Assembly: GCA_942493325.1 (NCBI GenBank)
Contig: OW818689.1
Span: 744,001 to 808,000, forward strand
Direction: 5' to 3'
From: JAAFHB01 sp942493325
Lineage (GTDB): Bacteria > Bacteroidota > Bacteroidia > Bacteroidales > Prolixibacteraceae
DNA length: 64,000 nt
This document shows, one piece after another, positions 27,529 to 37,226 of the stretch. A model generated the notes under the pieces. The model was given only the letters and a program-made list of their open reading frames with translations. It ran no database searches and was not told where the DNA came from. The stretch's first letter is position 1; the number at the start of each line of letters is the position of its first letter. Made by a program: the position numbers and the translations under genes.

Positions 27529-29646
27529 ATGATCACTGACCCACTCTTTAATACCAGGACACCAATTTTAAATGAGGGTAATCCTGAAGAAAAAAGACAA
27601 GAGATACTCGCTTACTTTTACAAAACATGGGAAATTGACGAGCAACTGTTTGAATCTTTTGCCGATCAGTCAGCAATGAATCTTACAGCGGATCCACTGC
27701 GTCATCCTCTGATTTTTTATTACGGGCATACGGCCACATTTTATATTAATAAATTGATTATCAGCAAAATTCTCAACAACAGGATCGATCCGCGATTCGA
27801 ATCAATGTTCGCAATCGGGGTTGATGAGATGTCGTGGGACGATATGAATACCAGTCATTACGACTGGCCCACATTTGCAGAGGTAACGGATTACCGGAAT
27901 AAGGTGAAGAACTCTGTGGCTCAAGTTATTAAAACATTGCCATTGAATCTGCCGATCGGATGGGACAATCCTTTCTGGATTATACTGATGTGTATTGAAC
28001 ATGAGCGGATTCACCTGGAGACCTCTTCTGTGTTGATCCGGCAGTTACCACTTGAGTACCTGAAGCCAATTCCGTCATGGACCCTTTGTTCTGAAACAGC
28101 ACCTGCTCCCGAAAATTCACTTATTCCGGTCGACGGAAAGCAAATCAAAACAGGAAAATCATTTAATGATCCACTTTACGGATGGGACAATGAATATGGA
28201 ACGCATGAAGCCAATATTCAGTCCTTTAAAGCTTCAAAATTTCTTTGTTCCAATGGTGAATTCCTGCAATTTGTCGAAGACGGCGGATATAAGACTCAAA
28301 AATACTGGACCGAAGAGGGTTGGAACTGGAAAAACTATAAAGAGGCAGAACATCCACTTTTCTGGCAAAAGAAAGATAGCGAATGGAAACTGAGACTGGT
28401 CTTCAATGAAATAGCCATGCCATGGAACTGGCCCGCAGAAGTCAACTATCTCGAAGCCAAAGCTTTTTGCAACTGGAAATCAGAAAAAACGGGTCTTCCT
28501 ATTCGGATGCCTTCCGAAGATGAATGGTATCTGCTTTACCAGAATGCAAATATTCCCGATCAGCCATTTTGGGAGACTGCACCAGGCAATATTAACATGG
28601 AGCATTTCCAAAGCCCGTGTCCCGTTAATCGTTTCGGGTTCAATGGATTTTACGATCTGATCGGAAATGTATGGCAATGGACCGAAACACCGATCAATGG
28701 TTTTGAAGGTTTTAAAATCCACCCCATTTACGACGATTTCTCAACACCAACTTTCGACACAAAGCACAACCTTATAAAAGGAGGGTCGTGGATTTCAACC
28801 GGGAACGAATCAACACGAAATGCGCGATATGCCTTTCGTCGCCATTTTTATCAGCATGCCGGGTTTCGTTATGTTGAGTCGGCCAATGATGTGGTAATTC
28901 CCCGGGATATTTACGAAACCGATCACGAGGTGATTCATCATTGCGAGGCTCAATACGGTTCGGACTTTCCGGGAATCAAAAATTATTATCAGCAAATAGC
29001 AGAAATAGCCATTCAATACGCCGGAAAAGAGAGAAAGAGTGCACTGGATCTTGGATGCCGCACGGGCAGGACAACCTGGGAAATGGCCAAAGGTTTCGAC
29101 AATGTTACAGGTCTGGACTTTACTGCCCGCAATATCAGGGTAGCTGTGGAATTACAGGAGAATGGAAGCTTCAACTACGTTTTTCCGGAAGAAGGTGATC
29201 TCCTCTCCTACCATCAGTTGAACATCCGGAAACTGGGATTTGACCAGCTTGTGAACAAAGTCAGATTTCTCCAGTCCGATGCCTCTAACCTGAGATCCGT
29301 TTTTACGAGTTACGACCTTATTCTGATCAATGATATTCTCGACCAGATGTACAATCCGCGTCATTTTCTGGCCGGACTTCATAAGAGAATCAATGCAGGC
29401 GGCAGACTCATCGTGGCGACGGGGTTTGACTGGAGCGAGGATTGTACCCGCAAAGAAAACTGGATTGGAGGTTACCGCGAAGCAGGAGAACAGGTTTGGG
29501 GAGAAGATGACCTTGTCTCGTTGCTTAGCGACAAGTTCATCCGGATTGAAGGGCCAATCATTGTGCCACTTGTCAGGCGGATCAACAAACGGAAATACAC
29601 TTATCAAAATATTGATGTTACGGTATGGGAGAAGAAAAGCAGTTAA
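27529..29646 (+). CDS. ovoA: 5-histidylcysteine sulfoxide synthase / 4-mercaptohistidine N1-methyltransferase
   Basis: Ovothiol biosynthesis enzyme. The iron-dependent first step joins cysteine sulfur to the histidine imidazole C5, and the C-terminal methyltransferase methylates the mercaptohistidine ring. The 705 residues show the full OvoA order: a DinB-like domain with YGHTATFY and HERIHLE (three iron His), an FGE/sulfatase-modifying domain with PSEDEWYLL, IGNVWQWTET and KGGSWIS, then a class I SAM methyltransferase with LDLGCRTGRTTWE (about 507) and SYDLILINDIL. The lyase OvoB, needed to release the thiol, is not in this window. A TATATTTG element at 27464-27471 is a possible promoter. 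Confidence 0.93.
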   Translation: MITDPLFNTRTPILNEGNPEEKRQEILAYFYKTWEIDEQLFESFADQSAMNLTADPLRHPLIFYYGHTATFYINKLIISKILNNRIDPRFESMFAIGVDEMSWDDMNTSHYDWPTFAEVTDYRNKVKNSVAQVIKTLPLNLPIGWDNPFWIILMCIEHERIHLETSSVLIRQLPLEYLKPIPSWTLCSETAPAPENSLIPVDGKQIKTGKSFNDPLYGWDNEYGTHEANIQSFKASKFLCSNGEFLQFVEDGGYKTQKYWTEEGWNWKNYKEAEHPLFWQKKDSEWKLRLVFNEIAMPWNWPAEVNYLEAKAFCNWKSEKTGLPIRMPSEDEWYLLYQNANIPDQPFWETAPGNINMEHFQSPCPVNRFGFNGFYDLIGNVWQWTETPINGFEGFKIHPIYDDFSTPTFDTKHNLIKGGSWISTGNESTRNARYAFRRHFYQHAGFRYVESANDVVIPRDIYETDHEVIHHCEAQYGSDFPGIKNYYQQIAEIAIQYAGKERKSALDLGCRTGRTTWEMAKGFDNVTGLDFTARNIRVAVELQENGSFNYVFPEEGDLLSYHQLNIRKLGFDQLVNKVRFLQSDASNLRSVFTSYDLILINDILDQMYNPRHFLAGLHKRINAGGRLIVATGFDWSEDCTRKENWIGGYREAGEQVWGEDDLVSLLSDKFIRIEGPIIVPLVRRINKRKYTYQNIDVTVWEKKSS

Positions 29647-29651
29647 GTTTA

Positions 29652-31898
29652 ATGGAAAGAAACATTGAATTACTGGCACCAGGTGGAGATATAAATTCAA
29701 TTAAAGCTGCAATTGCGGCAGGAGCTGATGCGGTCTATTGTGGTCTGAATAAATTTAATGCCCGTAACCGGGGAACAAATATTAGCTTCGAAGATCTGAA
29801 CGGGATTTTGGGACTCGCTCATAAAAATAATTGCCAGGTATTTTTAACCCTGAATATCATTATTGTTGAAAGTGAAATTGCTGCTCTTTTTAATATCCTG
29901 AACAAACTTGCAAACACGAGTATTGATGGAATAATTATCCAGGATCTGGGGATGCTTTATCTTGTATCAAACTATTTTAAGCGCCTTAAAATTCATGCCT
30001 CCACACAGCTTACGACTCACAATGAAGGTCAACTACACTTTTTAAAGAAGCTTTCGGCTACCCGGGTGAATCTTTCAAGGGAGCTAAATATCAAAGAGAT
30101 AAAGGCTCTAAGTCTTGTTTCGCATAAAAATGAAATGCTGATCGAGGTATTTGTACATGGTTCAAACTGTATCTGCTTTTCAGGCTTATGCTATATCAGT
30201 TCTGTTCACGGAGGAAATTCGGGGAATCGTGGCAGGTGCAGTCAGCCCTGCCGTGATCAGTATGTAACAACCCCCGAAGGCAAAAACTTTCCCCTTAACC
30301 TAAAAGATAATTCTGCATGGTCCGACCTGAGGGAACTATCTGAGACAGGTGTTGACTCCGTAAAGATTGAAGGAAGAATAAAAAAATTTCATTATGTCTA
30401 TACCATAACAGATGCCTGGAGAAAACAGCTTCAGTCTTTTTATGTCAAGAATAAACTCCTTAACAACAAAAGTGCTCTTTATAAGGTTTTTAATCGTGAT
30501 TTTTCGAACGACTTTCTGAAAGGAACAATTACTAAGGAGCTTTTCATTGATAATCCGCGTGATAATTCAGCGATATATTCAGCGGAATTAAAAGGTGGCC
30601 ATACTGACGAAAATATTGAAAAAGCAAAAGGCGAAATTTACGATGAAAGAGCGGAAATGATCAGTAATGTTGAAAACGTCATTGATAAAATGAGTATATC
30701 AAAAGCTCCTTTGGACATAAGTCTGTCGGGTGATAATGGTTCACCGTTAAAAGTGTCAGTTAAAACACCTGACCACTTTTTTGTTTTGGATTCGAAAACC
30801 AATCTTGTAACTGTTGCTCCTGCGAAAGCGCTCACTTACGGGACAGTATTCTCAAAGCTCAAAGCCTTAAACGACACGGAATATTATATCAGGCAACTGG
30901 ATATGAACGATCTCCAACCCGATGTATACCTGTCGTTTAATGAACTGACTTCGATAAAGAAAAGACTTTTACTTATCCTGAACGACTCCAGGGAAACCGT
31001 TGATGCTATTCCTGTTCCTGCGTTAAAAAGACAAACCAACGCAAAAACAAAACCAACTCTGAAGGTATTACTGTCATCGCCTGATGATTTGTACCTGTGT
31101 GATGAGACATCCGCGCAGATTCATTTCCAGCTTCCAAATTGTTTAAGAAATGTGAGTCAGGAGTATAGCGATATATTTATCAAAAACAGAACAATAATTC
31201 CCTGGTTTCCAGCAGTTTTAATAGGTGATGATTATAGAGCAGCAGTTGAATTCCTTCACCTGGTAAAACCAGAGCGTATTGTCACAAACAATACAGGGAT
31301 CGCGTATGAAGCATACAAAAATGGAATTTCATGGATAGCTGGTCCTCAACTCAATATTGTGAATTCTTTCAGTCTGATTTGTTTGAAAGAAAATTTCAAC
31401 TGTGCCGGGGCCTATATATCGAACGAAATCAGCAGAAACCAGATTCAACAAATTAAAAAGCCCGAAGATTTTGAACTTTATTACAGCATCTACCATCCTG
31501 TTGTGCTGATGACAAGCAGGCAATGTCTGTTTCATCAGGTTACCGGATGTGAAAAGGATAAAATTGATGACAACTGTATTCAGCACTGCAAAAAATCTTC
31601 GTTTATTACCAGTTTAAAGGAGCAAACTTTGATAATTGAGAAATCAGCAAGTAACTACCACACGATTTATAATGAGCACAATTTCCTGAATACGGAGATT
31701 GTTACCGATTTGCCCGATTTCTTTACCGGCTTTTTAATTAATTTAAGTGATATTTCAACCGGAACCAGGCCCGCTGCCAATAAACCGACGATAATTAAGC
31801 TTTTCGAAAATCTCCTGGATGAAAATCCTGAAGCGGAAACGGAAATCAACAAAATTATTTATCCCACCGGTAACGCTCAATACAGAAACGGAATTTAG
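29652..31898 (+). CDS. Peptidase U32 family protein (RlhA/TrhP-like RNA hydroxylase family)
   Basis: A 748-residue U32 protein. ELLAPGGDINSIKAAIAAGAD opens the TIM-barrel-like domain, and the four-cysteine iron-sulfur signature is split across NCICFSGLCYISS and NRGRCSQPCRDQY, with KDNSAWSDLREL and GVDSVKIEGR following. Despite the peptidase name, E. coli relatives RlhA and TrhP install hydroxyl groups in rRNA or tRNA; the long C-terminal extension is of the RlhA (DUF3656) type. I start at ATG 29652, six bases after ovoA ends; an ATG at 29625 overlaps ovoA. Tight spacing suggests co-transcription with ovoA. Confidence 0.82.
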   Translation: MERNIELLAPGGDINSIKAAIAAGADAVYCGLNKFNARNRGTNISFEDLNGILGLAHKNNCQVFLTLNIIIVESEIAALFNILNKLANTSIDGIIIQDLGMLYLVSNYFKRLKIHASTQLTTHNEGQLHFLKKLSATRVNLSRELNIKEIKALSLVSHKNEMLIEVFVHGSNCICFSGLCYISSVHGGNSGNRGRCSQPCRDQYVTTPEGKNFPLNLKDNSAWSDLRELSETGVDSVKIEGRIKKFHYVYTITDAWRKQLQSFYVKNKLLNNKSALYKVFNRDFSNDFLKGTITKELFIDNPRDNSAIYSAELKGGHTDENIEKAKGEIYDERAEMISNVENVIDKMSISKAPLDISLSGDNGSPLKVSVKTPDHFFVLDSKTNLVTVAPAKALTYGTVFSKLKALNDTEYYIRQLDMNDLQPDVYLSFNELTSIKKRLLLILNDSRETVDAIPVPALKRQTNAKTKPTLKVLLSSPDDLYLCDETSAQIHFQLPNCLRNVSQEYSDIFIKNRTIIPWFPAVLIGDDYRAAVEFLHLVKPERIVTNNTGIAYEAYKNGISWIAGPQLNIVNSFSLICLKENFNCAGAYISNEISRNQIQQIKKPEDFELYYSIYHPVVLMTSRQCLFHQVTGCEKDKIDDNCIQHCKKSSFITSLKEQTLIIEKSASNYHTIYNEHNFLNTEIVTDLPDFFTGFLINLSDISTGTRPAANKPTIIKLFENLLDENPEAETEINKIIYPTGNAQYRNGI

Positions 31899-31958
31899 TG
31901 ATAAACCTAAATATGAGATTATTTTATTACTATTACATCAAATCTATAAATTAGCAAA

Positions 31959-32456
31959 ATGAGGTTAACAGCAATTTTACTCCTTATTGGATTGACAACT
32001 ATTTTTGATGTAAATGCCCAGACATTTACAAGCACCTATGCAATTCAGAATGTGCAAACAGGCAAAAATTTAAGACCATATGATGCGGGTTCACAGAACG
32101 GTAATAAAATAGTCCTTTATTCTCATGTGGACTGGAAGTGTATGACCTGGCAATTTATTAAAGTGAAAGAGAATTCCTATCAGCTGAAAAATTTATTCAC
32201 CTCCAAAACATTCCAGCCATCCTCAAAGGCAAATGCAGGAGTATCCTTGGAGCAACAACCGTTAAAAGACGAACCAGGTCAATATTGGGAGTTCATAAAA
32301 CAAGGGGATAATTTATACCTGATCAGGTTGCAGGATTCCGACTTATATATCACTACCACGTCAGAAAATACCAATTCATCGGTTGTTTTGCAACCTAAAC
32401 TGGCGAAGACATCTTCTCAGCTTTGGAAACTTGTGGAACAGCATCCAACAATGTAG
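31959..32456 (+). CDS. Secreted ricin-type beta-trefoil lectin-like protein
   Basis: A 165-residue exported protein. The signal peptide is LTAILLLIGLTTIFDVNAQ. The mature part is one RICIN-type beta-trefoil with three QxW-like repeats: CMTWQF, QYWEF and QLWKL at roughly 45-residue spacing, plus NVQTGKNLRPYDAGS and DSDLYITTTSENT. Such domains bind sugars. There is no attached enzyme domain and no sorting domain. Confidence 0.8.
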   Translation: MRLTAILLLIGLTTIFDVNAQTFTSTYAIQNVQTGKNLRPYDAGSQNGNKIVLYSHVDWKCMTWQFIKVKENSYQLKNLFTSKTFQPSSKANAGVSLEQQPLKDEPGQYWEFIKQGDNLYLIRLQDSDLYITTTSENTNSSVVLQPKLAKTSSQLWKLVEQHPTM

Positions 32457-32510
32457 CCAACGCGTTTAAATGAATCAATATCAGGGTGATGGGCTTCTTT
32501 TTCTGACCTG

Positions 32511-33161
32511 TTAACGACTCAGCCATCTGAAAGCATGGTTCCATTTATTTTCGCGAAACCCTGGAATACACCACAATATGCATAGTGGTTCAATGGCTCT
32601 GGCCGCTTCGACGGTGCCCATATCCACGGTTTCGAATCCAAACAGAAAGCAGATCACACTTACATCATGTTTGGCCTGAGGGTTATTTCCGCAAATAAAC
32701 ATAGTCGGTTTCTCAGAACCGAAATCAGGATTAACCATGAGGCTGCTGCCGATGCTATTAAAAGCTTTAACGAAATTGGCTTCCGGGAACGAATTCTGCA
32801 ACCGTTCCATCAGCGAATCGTTAAGATCGGTAAAGAAATTGAGCACCCCGTTTTCAGGAGGTGTATCTGCAATGGGATTTGTAGCGTCGATTATTGTTTT
32901 TCCGGCCAGATTTGTTTTACCTGCTAAATGCAAGGCACTTAATGCGGCAGAACCTTTTGTAGCCAGCACGATTATTTCGCCAAATTCAGCTGCCTCAGCA
33001 AACGTCCCGACCGATCCTCTCTCCCCAGCCTTTGATTTCCATGCTGTCAGTTTCGATAGATCGCGGCTGCCGATCATCACATCGTAACCATACTTCAAAA
33101 AACCAGTGGCCAGTGCCTGTCCTGCAACACCTGAACCGATTATTCCTACTTTTTTCTGCAT
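32511..33161 (-). CDS. NADPH-dependent F420 reductase-type oxidoreductase
   Basis: A 216-residue protein with a Rossmann N-terminus VGIIGSGVAGQALATGFLKYG followed by IGSRD, which favours NADP, and IDATNPIADTPP, FVKAFNSIGSSLM and ICGNNPQAK, the core of the NADP oxidoreductase/F420-dependent family. The C-terminus has MGTVEAARAIEPLCILWC. Substrate unknown; coenzyme F420 itself is not expected in this phylum, so a flavin or metabolite substrate is more likely. It is a single gene converging on the lectin gene. Confidence 0.75.
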   Translation of the reverse strand: MQKKVGIIGSGVAGQALATGFLKYGYDVMIGSRDLSKLTAWKSKAGERGSVGTFAEAAEFGEIIVLATKGSAALSALHLAGKTNLAGKTIIDATNPIADTPPENGVLNFFTDLNDSLMERLQNSFPEANFVKAFNSIGSSLMVNPDFGSEKPTMFICGNNPQAKHDVSVICFLFGFETVDMGTVEAARAIEPLCILWCIPGFRENKWNHAFRWLSR

Positions 33162-33253
33162 AGCTATCTTATTTAAAACAATAAGATTAACAAAAAAGGT
33201 ATTTAAAAGTTTTGAAATTCGGATAAACGAACAGTCGATTGAAAGCTGTATGA

Positions 33254-34117
33254 TTATTTTGATTCTATGCCGATAACATTTGGAATTTTCCAGAAATGAT
33301 CGTTTTTGTCGTTCGGATAAGTCTTTGAAACATAACTACCTATCTTTGAAATAGTGGTATCACGTGTCTGAATGTACAGACTTGCCTCCGGGCCTCCTTC
33401 AAGATAAACAGTAGTGCGGATATCGGGGATAAGGCTGATCAGAAAACCAATCATTTTCTGATGGGTATAGGGTGACCGTGTAAATATAAAATAGATATTG
33501 CCCGCAATATCTGACGCCCCGATAACCATACTGCAAGACTGACCCGGATTTTTATTCCATGCCATCCTGTTCCCGTTACAACCGATCATCCGCATGCCCT
33601 GGCAAAACGTTTGATAGCTTGTTTGTATTGATTCCCAGCTGGTGCATGTGAGGTCATACAGCACCATGTCCGGTCCGGGACCCTGTTTTGGATTCAGGGC
33701 CATCATCACATTATAGCTGCCATTCAATTTTGAATTGTTAAAATGGGAATTGTTTTTCAGATAACCCTTATTGGTCGAAGCATTTGCCATATTGAACATG
33801 CCGGCATTCACGACTACACTCAAACCGAAATCTTTCGACCAAATATCGGCAGTTCTGTTTTGTTTTCCATGTTCCGAAGCACAAAACACCCCGAAATTGC
33901 ATAACAAGGGATCAACCTTTAATATGAAAATCTTCGAATCGTTCAAAATTGATACCTCAGGTGCCCGGGGCTCCCAAAAGTACAATCCCTGATCCAACTC
34001 ATGCCACACGGGAATCGTATCGTGCAACTCCCGCGCATTCAATGTAATAAAAGAGAGAAACGTCAATAAAAACGTGGGAAATAAAACGGTTAAAACAATC
34101 GGTTTATGCATCCTCAT
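33254..34117 (-). CDS. Phosphodiester glycosidase (NAGPA) domain protein
   Basis: About 287 residues, starting at ATG 34117 (or 34111), overlapping the end of the upstream gene by a few bases; the longer frame to 34186 begins inside that gene. A signal-like segment (IVLTVLFPTFLLTFLSFITLNA) leads into an NAGPA domain: VVVNAGMFNMANAST, CQGMRMIGCNG, IYFIFTRSPYTHQKM and VYLEGGPEASLYI, corresponding to the family's LDGGGSS site. Relatives uncover phosphodiester-linked sugars. Overlap with the DUF1402-like gene suggests translational coupling. Confidence 0.75.
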   Translation of the reverse strand: MRMHKPIVLTVLFPTFLLTFLSFITLNARELHDTIPVWHELDQGLYFWEPRAPEVSILNDSKIFILKVDPLLCNFGVFCASEHGKQNRTADIWSKDFGLSVVVNAGMFNMANASTNKGYLKNNSHFNNSKLNGSYNVMMALNPKQGPGPDMVLYDLTCTSWESIQTSYQTFCQGMRMIGCNGNRMAWNKNPGQSCSMVIGASDIAGNIYFIFTRSPYTHQKMIGFLISLIPDIRTTVYLEGGPEASLYIQTRDTTISKIGSYVSKTYPNDKNDHFWKIPNVIGIESK

Positions 34118-35240
34118 TATTCCAGTCGAATTTCGATGGTTTAAACGGGAAAAGATCAAACAGTTCACCCGAATAGTAATATTCATAGGCGATTGCTCCG
34201 AAAGTGTAAGGTTGCCGGTGTATTAACAGGCTCGAACCTCCGACAACAGGATTTGCCTTTGGTACCGAAACTTCGAATCCAATGTTAAATAATGTAGCCA
34301 GAATTTCGGGGCGATCACCGATAGGATATCCTGCTCTTTCCCACTGCACTTTTACCTGCTTGATATTCAAAGCAGCGTACATATAGGAATAAAAATGGTT
34401 TTTATAGGAAGTAAGTCTTTTAAACCGTTCATCCTCAATTGCATTCGTTTCAAAATCGAGCAGATGTTCATACTTCTCACCAAGATAAAATACGGATTCA
34501 CGATCTTTCAGGTTCCTTTCAATCATTCGGGCAGTTGGCACTTTTATACCGGTTACTCCCAGCGAAAAAGTTGTTTCAACAGACAGAATTTTCAACGGAC
34601 CTATCCATTTTTTATACGCTTCACGTTCTGAATTGAAAAGCCTGATCTGTTCGCCTACCAGTACGGCTACGATCAGCCGAGGTTCGACACCTGTGAGATT
34701 GGCTACAGAATCAATCAGGTGCTTATCTTTGGCAACTGCCAGTTTAAAATCATCCCATTCGGCAATATTCATCCATTCGAATGCACTTCCACTCTTTCTC
34801 TGATCAGGACGGATAGATTTCTCAAACTCAAATTCCTGAATCTCAGAATTATACTTTTCATTATCCTCCATGTGCAAACCTACGGCAGCGACCATGCGTT
34901 CCGCTTCCGGGAGATTGCGGCTTTGGAGATATGCATTTAATATATAGAGTGAATTTTCGGGATAGTATTTATTTAAAACAAGTACATTATGAAAAAATGT
35001 TGCCTCCTTCTGATTTATACGGCTGGTGTCAGGTGAATCCGATTTGCCATATTTGTCGTTGAGTTCCTGGAAATACCGGTCGTTATAATCCACAGCGCCC
35101 GGGTCATCTGTTACATGCAGTTTGACTGCAAAAAAAGCGGTAGTCAAAAATAAACCGATGAGTGCAAAAAAAATTGTAAATCCGTAACCAAAATACTTAG
35201 CCAACTTGCGATATACGCGCCCGTTTGAATCTAATTTCAT
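34104..35240 (-). CDS. Membrane-anchored DUF1402-like protein
   Basis: A 378-residue protein with one N-terminal membrane helix (YGFTIFFALIGLFLTTAFFAV) and an extracytoplasmic domain. LIVAVLVGEQIRLFNSER, FSLGVTGIKVPTA, YEHLLDF, HFYSYMYAALNIKQV and RPEILATLFNIGFEVS recall DUF1402 and, more loosely, lysozyme-like lytic enzymes where a Glu in such a helix is catalytic. That enzymatic role is inference. It is followed by the overlapping phosphodiester glycosidase gene. Confidence 0.6.
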   Translation of the reverse strand: MKLDSNGRVYRKLAKYFGYGFTIFFALIGLFLTTAFFAVKLHVTDDPGAVDYNDRYFQELNDKYGKSDSPDTSRINQKEATFFHNVLVLNKYYPENSLYILNAYLQSRNLPEAERMVAAVGLHMEDNEKYNSEIQEFEFEKSIRPDQRKSGSAFEWMNIAEWDDFKLAVAKDKHLIDSVANLTGVEPRLIVAVLVGEQIRLFNSEREAYKKWIGPLKILSVETTFSLGVTGIKVPTARMIERNLKDRESVFYLGEKYEHLLDFETNAIEDERFKRLTSYKNHFYSYMYAALNIKQVKVQWERAGYPIGDRPEILATLFNIGFEVSVPKANPVVGGSSLLIHRQPYTFGAIAYEYYYSGELFDLFPFKPSKFDWNNEDA

Positions 35241-35377
35241 TATTGAAGAGAAATCTCACTTTAAAAGTTGGGCAAAAGTAGTTCAAAGAGACCATTTTTA
35301 TTCTGCAGTTACCCATATTTTTCCTTATTTGATGTGATATTTAATGTGGAGTTTGCATACGTTTGAGTACGACTGGT

Positions 35378-35824
35378 TCAATCCCAGACAAACCGCCACT
35401 TACCATCCAATTGCCTTTTCCATACAGTATGAAAAATTCCTTCACTTTGAGTAGTTTTCCCTAAACTGTCAGTTGCAGTGTATGTGAATTTTCCATAAGT
35501 ATAACCCAGATCGCCAGAGGCGGCAACATCCACAAAATCGGCGGCCCATTCCAGTTTAACATTCTCCGGGAAAGAGGCATATTTCCGGCCTATCGACTCT
35601 TTTCCTATAATCAGTTGATCTTTTCTTAACAACACGGCCGAATCGGCGGCATAAAAAACAAAAGCTTTCGCAATTCCATCGGATTGGGCCATAGCCGAAA
35701 ACTCTTTTTCAACCGCAAAGAGTTCGGATTTGAGTTCTTCCTTCGATTTTTGTGGTGCGGGGGCCTGACACGAAAAGATTATAGCGCCGGCAATGAATAA
35801 TTTAAATATATGCCTGCTTTTCAT
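35378..35824 (-). CDS. NTF2-like (DUF4440/SnoaL) lipoprotein
   Basis: A 148-residue protein with a signal peptide ending at a probable lipobox (IIFSCQAP). The rest is an NTF2-like cone fold: FSAMAQSDGIAKAFVFYAAD, IIGKESIGRKYASF, LGYTYGKFTYT and TVWKRQLDGKWRFVWD. Members range from binding proteins to small-molecule enzymes, and function here is unknown. Confidence 0.75.
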   Translation of the reverse strand: MKSRHIFKLFIAGAIIFSCQAPAPQKSKEELKSELFAVEKEFSAMAQSDGIAKAFVFYAADSAVLLRKDQLIIGKESIGRKYASFPENVKLEWAADFVDVAASGDLGYTYGKFTYTATDSLGKTTQSEGIFHTVWKRQLDGKWRFVWD

Positions 35825-35918
35825 AAGTTCTGCTGTCCTGATTATAGTTGTTAACCTACCGGAAAACCGGAAAGTCAGTTAGTTTTCATCCGAAGTATAT
35901 CTGTGGATTTACGCCCCA

Positions 35919-36647
35919 TTAAGCGGGTGTATATTTATTCAATTCATCAATCCCTAACTGTTCTTCAAGGAAAGATACTTTATCGAGTGCTGATTGATAA
36001 CCTCCTGCTCCATATTTATCAAACTCCCTTTTTTCAAAATTTATGGCCATTTCATAATATTCATTTCTGGAGATAATTTTTCTCAATGCCGGAAACAATA
36101 CAGTGTCCTCCCTTGCCTCATGAGCACGATACATGGAATTAAAACTTTTAATCAGACCAATTAATTTTTGCGTATCATCCGCATCGGCGGGCGTTTTCCC
36201 GGCTGCCATCTGAATTATTTGATCTGTTATTTTCCGGCCCGCGGCATGCTGAATATAAAGCACCTGAACCAGCCCTACCAACAGGTTAGCTTTTGCGAAT
36301 TGAGGGAAAAGAAATTCCTCTTCCAGTTTTTCATGATAATCTTCAATGTAATCACGGATAATCAAAGCCGAGTTTCGCAAAGCCTCCATTGGAAAATTCT
36401 CACCATTTAAAAGATGAATTTTACAGGCATCATATATCAGCATAACCCTGTTTAAAACGCCATGTTCACGCATCAGATCTTTTACCGGGGAAATTTCTTC
36501 CCGGCCCTGATCCTTGCAACCCGTAACGAGACCTAATCCCGCAACACCGGTTAAGGTACCGAATAAGAACCCGTTCTTAATAAATTCACGTCGTTTGCTC
36601 GCCTGACTATCAACGGGCAGATGCTTGTTTTCCCTGGAAGTTTCCAT
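35919..36647 (-). CDS. Tat-exported hemerythrin-like protein
   Basis: A 242-residue protein beginning with a twin-arginine-type leader (SKRREFIKNG, then FGTLTGVAGLGLVTGC, also a possible lipobox). The mature part is an HHE four-helix hemerythrin domain with iron ligands visible in LMREHGVLNR, EDYHEKLEEEFLFP, YIQHAAGR and YRAHEAREDTVLFP. Diiron proteins of this kind bind oxygen or nitric oxide or sense redox state. The ATG at 36647 is preferred over GTG at 36650. The start overlaps the doxX stop (TAGTGATG), indicating translational coupling with that gene. Confidence 0.82.
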   Translation of the reverse strand: METSRENKHLPVDSQASKRREFIKNGFLFGTLTGVAGLGLVTGCKDQGREEISPVKDLMREHGVLNRVMLIYDACKIHLLNGENFPMEALRNSALIIRDYIEDYHEKLEEEFLFPQFAKANLLVGLVQVLYIQHAAGRKITDQIIQMAAGKTPADADDTQKLIGLIKSFNSMYRAHEAREDTVLFPALRKIISRNEYYEMAINFEKREFDKYGAGGYQSALDKVSFLEEQLGIDELNKYTPA

Positions 36648-36649
36648 CA

Positions 36650-37102
36650 CTAAAGATTTAAAGGTTTATATAACGTTGAATCAACAGACCATTTTCCGGA
36701 TCCAAATATCATGAGATATACCAAAAGCAGGGTTAAGGCAAAATCGGTCCGGTATTCGTGGGCCATTGTCCAAAAACCCTTTTCCATTAATATGGGATAT
36801 TTGGTGGTGACAAAAGCGACAATCATGATTATTAAAAGTGGGATGGCAGCCACACGCGTCCACAATCCGATCAGAATCAGGGTGCCACAAATAATTTCAA
36901 AAGTCGCCGTGAAATAAGCCCAGAAAGCAGCGTCCGTGAAGCCGATCTTTTCGAAACGGGCAGTACCAACCAATTCCGGGAATAAGAATTTTTGAATCCC
37001 TTCAGAAAGAAATATCAATCCAACGATCAACCGGATCAGTATCGTTCGATTATCGTTTACAGTTTTAACAATGACTAGATTTAGCCTGCTGAAAAGGTCC
37101 AT
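36650..37102 (-). CDS. DoxX family membrane protein
   Basis: A 150-residue four-helix membrane protein: ILIRLIVGLIFLSEGIQKFLFP, FWAYFTATFEIICGTLILIGLW, AAIPLLIIMIVAFVTTKYP and FALTLLLVYLMIFGSG. The EGIQKF motif at the end of helix one and the EIICG helix are typical of DoxX. Physiological role is unclear; several relatives respond to oxidative or thiol stress. It is co-transcribed with the hemerythrin-like gene. Confidence 0.82.
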   Translation of the reverse strand: MDLFSRLNLVIVKTVNDNRTILIRLIVGLIFLSEGIQKFLFPELVGTARFEKIGFTDAAFWAYFTATFEIICGTLILIGLWTRVAAIPLLIIMIVAFVTTKYPILMEKGFWTMAHEYRTDFALTLLLVYLMIFGSGKWSVDSTLYKPLNL

Positions 37103-37226
37103 ATTCCTGATTTTAAATTCCAGATAATGACACCGGATTTGCAGTATTTAATCCGGATAAGTTCCCTTAAAATTAGAAAAATTTCATAAGATTTGCTATT
37201 GATTTATTCAATTATATGGGATGAAA

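Noticed and set aside
29152..29700. 182-codon open frame antisense to the ovoA 3' end
   Set aside because: Opposite-strand shadow of a clearly conserved methyltransferase domain.
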